Below are positions 30,657 to 39,200 of a stretch of 41,090 nt of DNA, in pieces. Positions within the stretch are counted from its first letter, which is position 1, and each line of letters begins with the position of its first letter. The notes beneath the pieces were generated by a model. It did not search any database. It had not been told where the DNA came from and worked only from the letters and a program-made list of their open reading frames with translations. A program made the position numbers and the translations under genes. Source of the stretch: Streptomyces sp. NRRL S-31 (GTDB lineage: Bacteria > Actinomycetota > Actinomycetes > Streptomycetales > Streptomycetaceae); NCBI RefSeq assembly GCF_000718775.1, contig NZ_JOCB01000080.1:1-41090 (forward strand), in the 5' to 3' direction.

Positions 30657-31829
30657 ATGTCTGACCGAAAGCCGCTCGACCTCCCCGCGTGGCCCCAGTA
30701 CGGGGACGAAGAGCGCGAAGGGCTGATCAGGGCGCTGGAGCAGGGTCAGTGGTGGCGGATGGGCGGCAGTGAAGTCGACTCCTTCGAGCGGGAGTTCGCC
30801 GAGTTCCACGGCGCCGAGTACGCGCTCGCCGTCACCAACGGGACCCACGCCCTGGAGCTGGCCCTCCAGGTGCTGGGCGTCGGACCGGGCACCGAGGTGA
30901 TCGTCCCGGCGTTCACCTTCATCTCGTCCTCGCAGGCGGCCCAGCGGCTGGGTGCCGTCGCCGTCCCGGTCGACGTCGACCCGGAGACGTACTGCCTGGA
31001 CGTGGCCGCCACCGAGGCCGCGATCACCGAACGGACCCGGGCGGTCATGCCGGTGCACATGGCCGGCCACTTCCCCGACATGGACGCCCTGGAGAAGCTC
31101 GCCGCCGACCGCGGGATCGCGGTGCTCCAGGACGCCGCGCACGGCCAGGGCGGCCGCTGGCGGGACCGCGGCTACGGCGAGCTGGGCTCGGTCGCCGCGT
31201 TCAGCTTCCAGAACGGCAAGCTGATGACGGCCGGCGAGGGCGGTCTGGTGCTGTTCCCGAACCGTGAGCTGTACGAGGAGGCGTTCCTGCGCCACTCCTG
31301 CGGCCGTCCCGCCACCGACCGCCGGTACCTGCACCGGACGTCCGGCTCCAACTTCCGGATGAACGAGTTCTCGGCGGCGGTGCTCCGCGCCCAGCTGCGC
31401 CGCTACCCCGAGCAGCTCGCCACCCGTGCGCGGCGGGCCCCGCTGCTGAACTCGCTGCTCGCCCGGATTCCCGGTGTGGTCCCGCAGAAGCACGACCCGC
31501 GGGTCACCTCGCACCCGCACTACATGGCGATGTTCCGGATTCCGGGCATCACCGAGGAGAAGCGCAACGAGCTGGTCGACGCGCTGATCGCGGCCGGGCT
31601 GCCGGCGTTCATCGCCTTCCGCGCGATCTACCGCTCCGACGGCTTCTGGGAGACCGGCGCGCCCGAGGAGACGCTGGAGCGGATCGCGGCCCGCTGCCCG
31701 AACACCGAGGCGATCAACGACGACGCGATCTGGCTGCACCACCGCACGCTGCTCGCCTCCGAGGAGCAGATCCACCGGGTCGCCGAGACCGTCGCCGACG
31801 TCGTCGCCTCCCGCCTGGCCACGGCATGA
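30657..31829 (+). CDS. rifK: 3-amino-5-hydroxybenzoate (AHBA) synthase, RifK-like, 390 aa
   Basis: A PLP-dependent fold-I enzyme of the DegT/DnrJ/EryC1/StrS family. It aromatises aminodehydroshikimate to AHBA and also acts as the transaminase forming UDP-kanosamine. The match to RifK is extensive: PAWPQYGDEEREGLIRALEQ, GQWWRMGGSEVDSFEREFAE, AVTNGTHALELALQVLGVGP, PAFTFISSSQAAQRLGA, LQDAAHGQGGRW and SFQNGKLMTAGEGG with the PLP Lys at residue 188, the same number as in RifK. Also present are SGSNFRMNEFSAAVLRAQLR and the C-terminal CPNTEAINDDAIWLHHRTLL. The start is ATG at 30657, 10 bp after AAAGGA; a TTG two codons earlier is too close to the RBS. The stop overlaps rifL by 4 bp. It is the diagnostic gene of the ansamycin cluster. 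Confidence 0.96.
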   Translation: MSDRKPLDLPAWPQYGDEEREGLIRALEQGQWWRMGGSEVDSFEREFAEFHGAEYALAVTNGTHALELALQVLGVGPGTEVIVPAFTFISSSQAAQRLGAVAVPVDVDPETYCLDVAATEAAITERTRAVMPVHMAGHFPDMDALEKLAADRGIAVLQDAAHGQGGRWRDRGYGELGSVAAFSFQNGKLMTAGEGGLVLFPNRELYEEAFLRHSCGRPATDRRYLHRTSGSNFRMNEFSAAVLRAQLRRYPEQLATRARRAPLLNSLLARIPGVVPQKHDPRVTSHPHYMAMFRIPGITEEKRNELVDALIAAGLPAFIAFRAIYRSDGFWETGAPEETLERIAARCPNTEAINDDAIWLHHRTLLASEEQIHRVAETVADVVASRLATA

Positions 31830-32983
31830 GCGCTCCGGCCTCCGCTCCGCGGGCGCAGCGGCCGGTGCGGGTGGCCGTGGTGGGGCTCGGCTGGGCCGCC
31901 CGGTCCATCTGGCTCCCCCGGCTGCACGCCCACCCCGCCTTCACGGTCGGTGCCGTCGTCGACCCCGACCCGGCCGCGTGCGCCTCCGCCGTGCAGGACC
32001 TCGCCGACACCCGGCTCTTCGCGAGCGTGGACGAGCTGACACCGCGCGACGCCGATCTCGCGGTGGTCGCGGTACCCAACCACCTGCACGCCGACATCGC
32101 CTGCCGGCTGCTCACCCGGGGCATCCCGGCCTTCGTGGAGAAGCCGGTCTGCCTCGACTCCGAGGAGGCCCGCCGGCTCGTCGTCGCCGAGAACGCGGGC
32201 GGCGCGGTGCTGCTCGCGGGCAGCGCCGCCCGGCACCGTGCCGACGTGCTGGCGCTGCGGGAGCTGGTGGCCGGCCTCGGACGGCTCAGGCACATCGAGG
32301 TGTCCTGGGTGCGGGCCCGTGGCATCCCGGACGCGGGCGGCTGGTTCACCCGGCGCAGCCTGTCCGGTGGCGGGGCCCTGGTCGACCTCGGCTGGCACCT
32401 CCTCGACACCGTCTCGCCGCTGCTCGGCGAGGCCGGTTTCGAGCAGGCCCTGGCCACCGTCTCCGACGACTTCGTGCGCAGCTCGGCGGCGCGGGCCGCG
32501 TGGCGGGACACCGCCCCGGTGGCCGCGGAGTCCGACAGCGACGTCGAGGACACCGTCCGGGGCTTCATCGTCACCGACGGCGGGGTGTCGGTGTCGCTGC
32601 GGGCCAGCTGGGCCTCGCACGAGCCGCGCGATGTCACCGTGATCCGGGTGGACGGCAGCGCGGGCAGCGCGACGCTGCGCTGCACCTTCGGGTTCAGCCC
32701 GAACCGGGTGCCGTCCGAGCTGACCGTCCTCAGGGACGGCGAGGCCGGTGCCGTCCCCGTCCCGCACGAGGAGGTGGGCGCGGAGTACGTCCGCCAGCTC
32801 GACGCGCTGCCCGCGCTGCTCGCCGACCCGGCGAGCCGTGGCCGGGCCGCCGCCGAGACGCTGCGGACGATCCAGGTGATCGAGCGGCTGTACGACTCCG
32901 CGCGCGCGGCCCGGAATCCCGGTGCCGTGGCTGCCGGCAACCCGACGGACGGGCGGGCGATCCCCGCCCCGACTCTCGCTTGA
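31826..32983 (+). CDS. rifL: Gfo/Idh/MocA oxidoreductase, RifL-like, 385 aa
   Basis: Proposed to oxidise UDP-glucose to the 3-keto sugar that RifK transaminates to UDP-kanosamine. Features: NAD-binding VRVAVVGLGWAARSIWLPRL, LAVVAVPNHLHADIACRLLT, the family signature AFVEKPVCLDSEEARRLV with Lys of EKP, and a C-terminal alpha/beta domain (VDLGWHLLDTVSPLLGEAG, VEDTVRGFIVTDGGVSVSLR). It starts at ATG 31826 inside the AHBA synthase stop (ATGA), so it is translationally coupled. Ten bases separate it from rifM. The assignment rests on both sequence family and gene order. Confidence 0.92.
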   Translation: MSAPASAPRAQRPVRVAVVGLGWAARSIWLPRLHAHPAFTVGAVVDPDPAACASAVQDLADTRLFASVDELTPRDADLAVVAVPNHLHADIACRLLTRGIPAFVEKPVCLDSEEARRLVVAENAGGAVLLAGSAARHRADVLALRELVAGLGRLRHIEVSWVRARGIPDAGGWFTRRSLSGGGALVDLGWHLLDTVSPLLGEAGFEQALATVSDDFVRSSAARAAWRDTAPVAAESDSDVEDTVRGFIVTDGGVSVSLRASWASHEPRDVTVIRVDGSAGSATLRCTFGFSPNRVPSELTVLRDGEAGAVPVPHEEVGAEYVRQLDALPALLADPASRGRAAAETLRTIQVIERLYDSARAARNPGAVAAGNPTDGRAIPAPTLA

Positions 32984-32993
32984 GGACGATGCC

Positions 32994-33695
32994 ATGACCC
33001 AGAACACCGACGCGGCCGCCGACCTCCTCGCCGACTGGGGCGAGCGGGATGTCCGGGCCGTCGTCTTCGACCTCGACGGCGTGCTCGTGGACAGCTTCGA
33101 GGTGATGCGCCACGCGTTCACGGTGGCCTACCGGGAAGTCGTCGGCGACGGCCCGGCGCCGTTCGAGGAGTACAACCGGCACCAGGGCCGGTACTTCCCC
33201 GACATCATGCGGATCATGGGCCTGCCCCTGGAGATGGAGGAGCCCTTCGTCCGGGAGAGTTATCGCCGTGCCCACGAGGTGCGGCTGTTCGACGGGGTGG
33301 TGGAGCTGCTGCGGGAGCTGCGCGAGCGGGGTGTCCGTACGGCGGTCGCCACCGGCAAGAGCGGGCCGCGGGCCCGGGCGCTGCTCGACCAGCTGGCGGT
33401 GCGTGACCTGTTCGACCACGTCATCGGCTCGGACGAGGTGCCGCGGCCCAAGCCGGCGCCCGACATCGTCCTCCGCGCGCTGGACCTGCTCCAGGCCGCG
33501 CCGGAGGAGGCGCTGATGGTCGGGGACGCGGTGACGGACCTGACCAGCGCGCGCGGTGCCGGGGTGGCCGCGGTCGCCGCCATATGGGCCGACGTGGACG
33601 AGGCGGAACTCATCGCCGCCGGTCCCGACGCCGTCCTCGCGACGCCGTCCGGCCTGCTCGCCCTCCTCGGCAGGTCCACGGCCCCGGCCGCGTAA
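32994..33695 (+). CDS. rifM: HAD-superfamily phosphatase, RifM-like, 233 aa
   Basis: In the AHBA pathway RifM releases kanosamine from UDP-kanosamine (a hydrolysis step assigned from the rifamycin pathway). It is a HAD hydrolase with motif I VVFDLDGVLVDSFEVMRHAF (nucleophile Asp), motif II VRTAVATGKSG, motif III Lys in VPRPKPAPDIVLRAL and motif IV MVGDAVTDLTSARGAGVAAV. An alpha-helical cap lies between motifs I and II. The start is ATG at 32994 after GAGGACG. It is the last gene of rifKLM and is followed by three strong hairpins facing the convergent rifG. Confidence 0.92.
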   Translation: MTQNTDAAADLLADWGERDVRAVVFDLDGVLVDSFEVMRHAFTVAYREVVGDGPAPFEEYNRHQGRYFPDIMRIMGLPLEMEEPFVRESYRRAHEVRLFDGVVELLRELRERGVRTAVATGKSGPRARALLDQLAVRDLFDHVIGSDEVPRPKPAPDIVLRALDLLQAAPEEALMVGDAVTDLTSARGAGVAAVAAIWADVDEAELIAAGPDAVLATPSGLLALLGRSTAPAA

Positions 33696-33724
33696 CCCCC
33701 GAACCCCCGACCGATCCGGCCCCC

Positions 33725-33759
33725 GGCCCCCGGCTCCCCGCAGCGGGGAGCCGGGGGCC
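33725..33759. terminator. Hairpin 1 of 3, 17-bp arms
   Basis: GGCCCCCGGCTCCCCGC (33725-33741) and its exact complement (33743-33759) start 30 bp past the rifM stop; the inner bases must open to form a loop. It is an intrinsic-type terminator for rifKLM. Confidence 0.8.
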
Positions 33760-33873
33760 CGGCACATGCCACGCCCGGAGACCGATCACCGAACAGCGAT
33801 CACCGAACACGCACCGGCCATCGGCCACCGGGAGTGGACGAGTCCGCCTCCGGCTTCGAGACCGGGACCGGAA

Positions 33874-33941
33874 CCGGAACGCGCAGGGAGCCCCGCCCGG
33901 GTGGTGTTCACCACCCGGGCGGGGCTCCCTGCGCGTTCCGG
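33874..33941. terminator. Hairpin 2 of 3, 33-bp perfect arms
   Basis: The arms 33874-33906 and 33909-33941 are exact complements separated by 2 nt (outer CCGGAACGCGCAGGGAGC, inner GCCCGGGTGGTG). It is exceptionally long for an intrinsic terminator and sits midway between convergent rifM and rifG. Confidence 0.85.
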
Positions 33942-33949
33942 CCCGTACC

Positions 33950-33990
33950 GTCCGCATCCGGTACGGGCCGGTGCCGTACCGGATGCGGAC
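33950..33990. terminator. Hairpin 3 of 3, 17-bp arms
   Basis: GTCCGCATCCGGTACGG (33950-33966) and its complement (33974-33990) flank a 7-nt loop. It is 51 bp beyond the rifG stop, in the right position to end the minus-strand transcript. Confidence 0.8.
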
Positions 33991-34041
33991 CGCTCCCGCC
34001 GCGCGGACGCGGGCCGTTCCCCCGCGCGGGCCCGGCGGGGC

Positions 34042-35112
34042 TCAAAGCGGGCGGCGGGGCATCTGCTCCAGGGTGCGCAGGACCGTGTCCTCCGGGACGT
34101 CCGGGACGAGGGCGGGACCCTCGGGGCCGTCCAGGACGAAGGCGAGACCGGCGGTGGCCTTCTTGTCCAGCCGCATGAGGTCCGTCAGTTCCCGCGCGGT
34201 CGGCCCGGGCGGCAGGGCCGTGGGCAGGCCGTAGCCGGACACCACCTCCAGGTGCCGGGCCACGCGGTCCTCGCCGATCCGGCCCAGCGCGGCGGCCAGC
34301 CGGGCCGCGAACACCGTGCCGATCGCCACCGCCTCCCCGTGCCGCAGCGCGAAGTCCGTGGCGATCTCCAGCGCATGGCCCAGCGTGTGGCCGTAGTTGA
34401 GCAGATGGCGCAGCCCGCTGTCGCGCTCGTCGGCCATCACCACCGCGGCCTTCATGGTGACGCTGGCGGCGATCTGCTCGTACAGCGGCAGGTGCCGGAT
34501 GTCGCCGGTGCCGATGAAGGCGGCCCGGGCCAGCTCGCCGTAGCCGTTGACCAGTTCCCGCTCGGGCAGGGTGTCGAGGTAGTCGGTGTCGCACAGCACG
34601 GCCTTCGGCTGCCAGTAGGTGCCGACGAGGTTCTTGCCCTCGGGCAGGTTGACCGCCGTCTTGCCGCCGATGCTCGCGTCCACCTGCGCGAGCAGCGAGG
34701 TGGGCAGGTGGATCACGGGTACGCCGCGGTGGTACAGGGCGGCGGCGAGACCGACGGTGTCGGTGGTGGTGCCGCCGCCGCAGCTCACCACCGCGTCCTG
34801 CCGGGTGAGCCCGAACCCGGCGAAGGCGCGGCAGAGTTCCTCCACGGCGGCGAGGTTCTTGTCGTTCTCCCCGTCCCGCGCCTCGATCAGCCGGTACGGG
34901 ACGCCCGGGTCCGGCACCCACTCCGCGGGGCGCGCGGAGACGACCGCCACGCGGCGGGCGCCGGTCTCCGCGACGACGCCGGCCAGCAGGTGCCGTACGC
35001 CGGGGCCGATGTGGACGGTGTACGAACGGTCCCCCAGGTCGACGGCGACGCTGCGCCGCCGGCCGGGGTCCGCCAGGGGCGCGCCGGTCTCCGGCGCGGA
35101 CGTCAGGGCCAC
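34042..35112 (-). CDS. rifG: Aminodehydroquinate synthase, RifG-like, 356 aa
   Basis: An NAD- and metal-dependent cyclase converting aminoDAHP to aminodehydroquinate. It has the DHQ-synthase layout: DLGDRSYTVHIGPGVRHLLA, EARDGENDKNLAAVEELCRA, CGGGTTTDTVGLAAALYHRG, LPTSLLAQVDASIGGKTAVN, LPEGKNLVGTYWQPKAVLCD, YLDTLPERELVNGYGELARA, LLNYGHTLGHALEIATD and RLDKKATAGLAFVL. The TTTDTV block differs from the VVGDLAG of primary-metabolic DHQ synthases, consistent with the amino-branch enzyme. It starts with GTG at 35110-35112 after AAAGGGGGG. It is downstream of the dehydratase-C-like gene on the same strand with a 50-bp gap. Confidence 0.92.
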   Translation of the reverse strand: MALTSAPETGAPLADPGRRRSVAVDLGDRSYTVHIGPGVRHLLAGVVAETGARRVAVVSARPAEWVPDPGVPYRLIEARDGENDKNLAAVEELCRAFAGFGLTRQDAVVSCGGGTTTDTVGLAAALYHRGVPVIHLPTSLLAQVDASIGGKTAVNLPEGKNLVGTYWQPKAVLCDTDYLDTLPERELVNGYGELARAAFIGTGDIRHLPLYEQIAASVTMKAAVVMADERDSGLRHLLNYGHTLGHALEIATDFALRHGEAVAIGTVFAARLAAALGRIGEDRVARHLEVVSGYGLPTALPPGPTARELTDLMRLDKKATAGLAFVLDGPEGPALVPDVPEDTVLRTLEQMPRRPL

Positions 35113-35162
35113 GTGGCCCCCCTTTCGGTGGGTGGTGCGGTGGGTCGTCGGGGCGGGTCGGC

Positions 35163-35945
35163 TCACGCGCTCTGGAGCACGGTGTCGCCCGGCACCACGG
35201 CCGCCTCGGGGGCGCCGCGCACGGCCAGGGCGGCCAGGGCCTCGGCCCGGGCGGGGACGCCCAGCCGCAGGTGGGTGAGCCGCAGGTGTTCGAACAGCAG
35301 GTACTTGCCCGGGTGTTCGGCCGCGCCGTCGCCGGCCACCAGGGAGCCCAGCTCGGACAGGTAGTCCTGCCAGGCGGCGGCCACCCGGGCGTCCATGGCG
35401 AGCAGGTCGGAGGCGTCGATCAGCTCCCCGGCCCGGTCGGCGGCGCGGCGGCCGACGGCGAGCCGCTGCTCCGCGTCGAGGGAGGCGGCCCAGTACTGCC
35501 AGCACAGGAAGAGGAAGGCGGAGCGCTCCGGGTCCGGCAGGAACCCGGCGGCGTGCCGCAGGTGCAGGACGGCCAGGGCGAGCCGGTCCTCCTGGGTGAG
35601 TCCGCCGGACCCGGCCAGGGCGAGCGCCAGCTCGCTGGAGCGGGTGGCCAGCTCGTCGGTGGCGGCGGCGCGGCGCGGCTCCGGGCGGTGCAGCAGCCGG
35701 ACGCCGGCGCGGTCGGCCTCGGTGAGCAGCGCGGACAGCGCGCCGTGCGCGTCGTCGGCGCCGACCCACAGTTCGGTGCCCGGGGTGCCGTCCTGCAGCG
35801 GCTGGAAGAACCAGTGGCCGCCCCGCTCGGTGCGGATCGCGGCCAGCGCCCCCAGGACCCCGTCGGGCAGCCGCGGGGCCAGGGCGGCTTCCTGATCGGC
35901 CCATGCCTGCCCCGCCAGTGTGCAGAACAGCCAGTTGCGCGTCAT
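35163..35945 (-). CDS. Lanthionine dehydratase C-terminal-like (SpaB_C-type) protein, 260 aa
   Basis: In lantibiotic and thiopeptide pathways this domain eliminates glutamate from glutamylated Ser/Thr; stand-alone forms also occur. The match is by layout, not strong identity: an N-terminal NWLFCTLAGQAWADQEAALA, GGHWFFQPLQDGTPGTELWV (compare the WFFIRY...HLRLR block), ALLTEADRAGVRLLHRPEPR, ATDELATRSSELALALAGSG and a helical C-terminal half. The conserved HLRLR Arg/His residues are not retained, so catalysis may be lost or different. The start is ATG at 35943-35945 with GAGGGG 7 bases upstream. It is divergent from the PKS gene and upstream of rifG, with no precursor peptide nearby. It may have a role in AHBA or PKS chemistry, or be an unrelated fold; treat the family call as tentative. 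Confidence 0.6.
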   Translation of the reverse strand: MTRNWLFCTLAGQAWADQEAALAPRLPDGVLGALAAIRTERGGHWFFQPLQDGTPGTELWVGADDAHGALSALLTEADRAGVRLLHRPEPRRAAATDELATRSSELALALAGSGGLTQEDRLALAVLHLRHAAGFLPDPERSAFLFLCWQYWAASLDAEQRLAVGRRAADRAGELIDASDLLAMDARVAAAWQDYLSELGSLVAGDGAAEHPGKYLLFEHLRLTHLRLGVPARAEALAALAVRGAPEAAVVPGDTVLQSA

Positions 35946-36220
35946 CGCGGATCCCCTCGCAAATAGCTTCACGATTCAGACGTCGGTTACGGTTTCGTTC
36001 GCTTCGCGGGCCGGTACTCTCCCTTTCGCACCCGGACCCGCGATCGAGCGTAGGGCGCCGGTCACCCGGCTTCCATCGGCTGGTCCCGTGACCCCGTCCG
36101 CACCGCCGAATAAGGGTGGTTGTAGGGGGGCGTGCTGGGGGGTGCGCCGGGCGCCCGTCGGGCGAGACTGAGTTTTCGAGCGCGTCCTCATGTCTTTTCC
36201 GAACAAGGGGTGTACCGGTA
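35946..36220. promoter_or_regulatory. Divergent promoter region upstream of the PKS
   Basis: A 275-bp region between the dehydratase-C-like gene and the first PKS gene, with AT-richer ends (near 35960-36000 and 36160-36210) that probably hold the two promoters. AAGGGG at 36205-36210 is the PKS ribosome site. I found no strong palindrome like those in the rifJ-rifK region. Confidence 0.5.
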
Positions 36221-39200
36221 ATGCTGCGCACCGAACTGATAAAGCCGCTGCCCGACCTGCTGAAGGCGCACGCGCATTCCTTCGGGAACAAGACGGCGTT
36301 CAGTGACGGGCGGCGGAGCGTCAGCTACGCCGAATTGGAGAAGCGTACGGCCAGACTCGCCGGGCACCTCGCCGCGCTCCGGCTCCAGCCGGGCGACCGG
36401 GCGGCCATTCTGCTCGGCAACCGGGTGGAGACGGTGGAGAGCTACCTCGCGATCGTCCGCGCCGCCGCGATCGGCGTGCCGCTCAACCCGCGCTCGACCG
36501 ACGCCGAACTGGACTATCTGCTCCAGGACAGCGGCGCCCGGGTGGTCATCACGGACGCCGCCCATCTGGAGCAGGTGCGTGCCCTGGCGGCCGACGGGCG
36601 TCCGCTGCGCATCGTGGTCGTCGGCGAGGAGGGCGCCGGCGGCGCGTCCGTCGCGGGCACGGTCGGCTACGAACGGCTGGCCGGCACCGACCCGGCCGAG
36701 CCGCCCCGGGACGACCTCGCCCTGGACGACGTGGCGTGGATTCTCTACACCTCCGGCACCACCGGGAAGCCCAAGGGCGTGCGCTCGACCCAGCGCAACT
36801 GCCTGTGGTCGGTGGCCGCCTGCTACGTGCCGGTGCCCGGGCTGAGCGCCGCGGACCGGGTGCTGTGGCCGCTGCCGCTGTTCCACAGCCTGTCGCACAT
36901 CTTCTGCGTGCTCGCCGTGACGTCGGTCGGCGCCTCGGCGCGGATCGTCGACGGCTTCTCGGCGGAGGAGATCCTGCGCGGCCTGGAGGAGGACGGCACC
37001 ACCTTCCTCGGCGGCGTCCCGACCATGTACCACTATCTGGTCCAGGCGGCCCGGGAGCGCGGTTTCCGCGCGCCGGCGCTGCGGATGTGCCTGGTCGGCG
37101 GCGCGATCACCACGGCCTCGCTGCGGCAGGCCTTCGAGGAGTCCTTCGGGGCGCCGCTGCTCGACGCCTACGGCTCGACCGAGACGTGCGGCTCGATCAC
37201 CGTCAACTGGCCCACGGGCGCCCGGGTCGAGGGGTCCTGCGGGCTGCCGGTGCCCGGTCTCAACGTGCGCCTGGTCGACCCGGAGACCGGCGCCGAGGTC
37301 GGCACCGACGAGGAGGGCGAGGTGTGGGTGAGCGGCCCGAACGTGATGGCCGGCTACCACAACAAGCCCGTGGAGACCGCGGCCGCGCTGGTCGACGGCT
37401 GGTACCGCACCGGTGACCTGGCGCGCCGGGACAGCGCCGGGTACTTCACCGTCACCGGGCGGATCAAGGAACTGATCATCCGCGGCGGCGAGAACATCCA
37501 CCCGGGCGAGGTGGAGCAGGTGCTGCGCGAGGTGCCGGGCGTCGCGGACTGCGCGGTCGTCGGCAAGCCGCACGACGTGCTCGGCGAGGTGCCGGTGGCC
37601 TTCCTGGTGCCGGGGCCCGAGGGCATCGACCCGGAGCGGGTCTTCACCGCCTGCCGGGAGCGGCTGGCGTACTACAAGGTGCCCGAGGAGCTGTACGAGA
37701 TCGAGGAGGTGCCGCGCACCCAGTCCGGGAAGATCACCCGGCACGCGCTGCTGGCCCGCCCCGGACGGCTGCGCGCCGCGGGCAGCGGCCGGTTCGAGGC
37801 GCTGCTGCGCTGCGACTGGGTGCCGCTGCCCGCCCCCGCCGCGTCAGCCCCCGGCACACCCGCCGCGCCCGCGGCCGGTCCGTGGGCGGTGATCGGCACG
37901 GACCCGGAGCCGTACGGCGGCACCGGGTACGACGATCCGGCCGCCCTGGCCGCCGCCGTCGCCGCGGGTGCCGCCGCGCCGGAGGTCACCGTACTCGCCG
38001 TGGACCGGATCGTCGCCGCGGCCGCCGCCGGCTCGGCCCGGCCCACCGGGGAGACCGTGGAGCGCGCCGTGCGTGCCGTCGCGGACACCGTCGGGGCCTG
38101 GCTGGCCGGTGCCGGCCCGGTCCCGGGCCGGCTGGTCGTCGTGACCCGGCAGGCGGTGGCCACCGGCGGGGACACCGACGCCCCCGACCTGGCGCACGCC
38201 GCCGTCCGGGGGCACCTGGAGGCGCTGCGGCACCACCACCCCGGGCGTGTCGTACTCGCCGACACCGACACGGAGACGGCGCCCGGCGCGCTGGCGCGGG
38301 CGCTGCGCGCGGCGCTGGGCTCGGCCGAGGACCGGTTCGCCGTACGTGACGGCGTGCTGCTCGGCGCCCGCCTCGCCCGGGTGTCGGCGGCCGTGGACGA
38401 GGTGCCCCGGCCGCTGGTCGACCCGCGGCGGACCGTCCTGGTCACCGGGGTCGCCGGGGCGCGGGGTGCGGCGGCCGCCCGCCATCTGGTGGCCGCGCAC
38501 CGCGCCCGGCACCTGCTGCTGATCAGCGAGCAGGGCGAGGACGACCCGGCCGCCGAGGCGCTGCGCGCCGAACTCGCCGGGCTGGGCGCCGAGGTGGCGC
38601 TGCACGCCTGCGACCTCACCGACCGGGAGGCGCTGGCCGGCCTGCTGTCCGGGGCGGAGTTCCCGGTGGGCACGGTGGTGCACGCCCCGGACCCCGAGGA
38701 CACGTGGGCCGCCGGTCCGCTGCGGGCCGCCGCCGACGCCGCGCTCAACCTGCACGAGCTGACCCGCGCCGCGCAGCCGGTCGCCTTCGTGCTGTTCTCC
38801 GCCGCCGACGCCCTGCTGGGCCTGCCCGCCGACCCGGCGCAGGCCGCCGCCGACGCGTTCGCGCAGGCGTTGGCCCAGCACCGCACCGCGCGCGGCCTGG
38901 CCGCGCGCACCCTGGCCTGGGGACCGTGGCAGCCGGCCGGTTCCCGCGCCGCGGACGAGGCGCTGCCCGCGGGCGTCGGTGTCCTGCCGGCACACACCGC
39001 GCTCGCCATGTTCGACGCGGCCCAGTTCGCCTCCGCCACCGTGCTGTTCCCGGTGAAGCTGGACACCGCCACGCTGCACGGTGACGCCGTGCCCGCGCTC
39101 TTCGCCGACCTCGTGGACACCGCGCCGCGGGCCGGCGCGGCGGACGACACCCGCGCGGCGGCCCTGCGCGAACGCCTCGGCACGCTGCCCGACGACGGCG

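Noticed and set aside
30651..30659. TTG start at 30651 for the AHBA synthase
   Set aside because: It lies only 4 bp from the AAAGGA ribosome site; ATG at 30657 has proper spacing and places the PLP Lys at 188 as in RifK.
36116..36220. Upstream extension of the PKS start to 36116
   Set aside because: The extra residues are not family-like, and AAGGGG at 36205-36210 points to ATG 36221.
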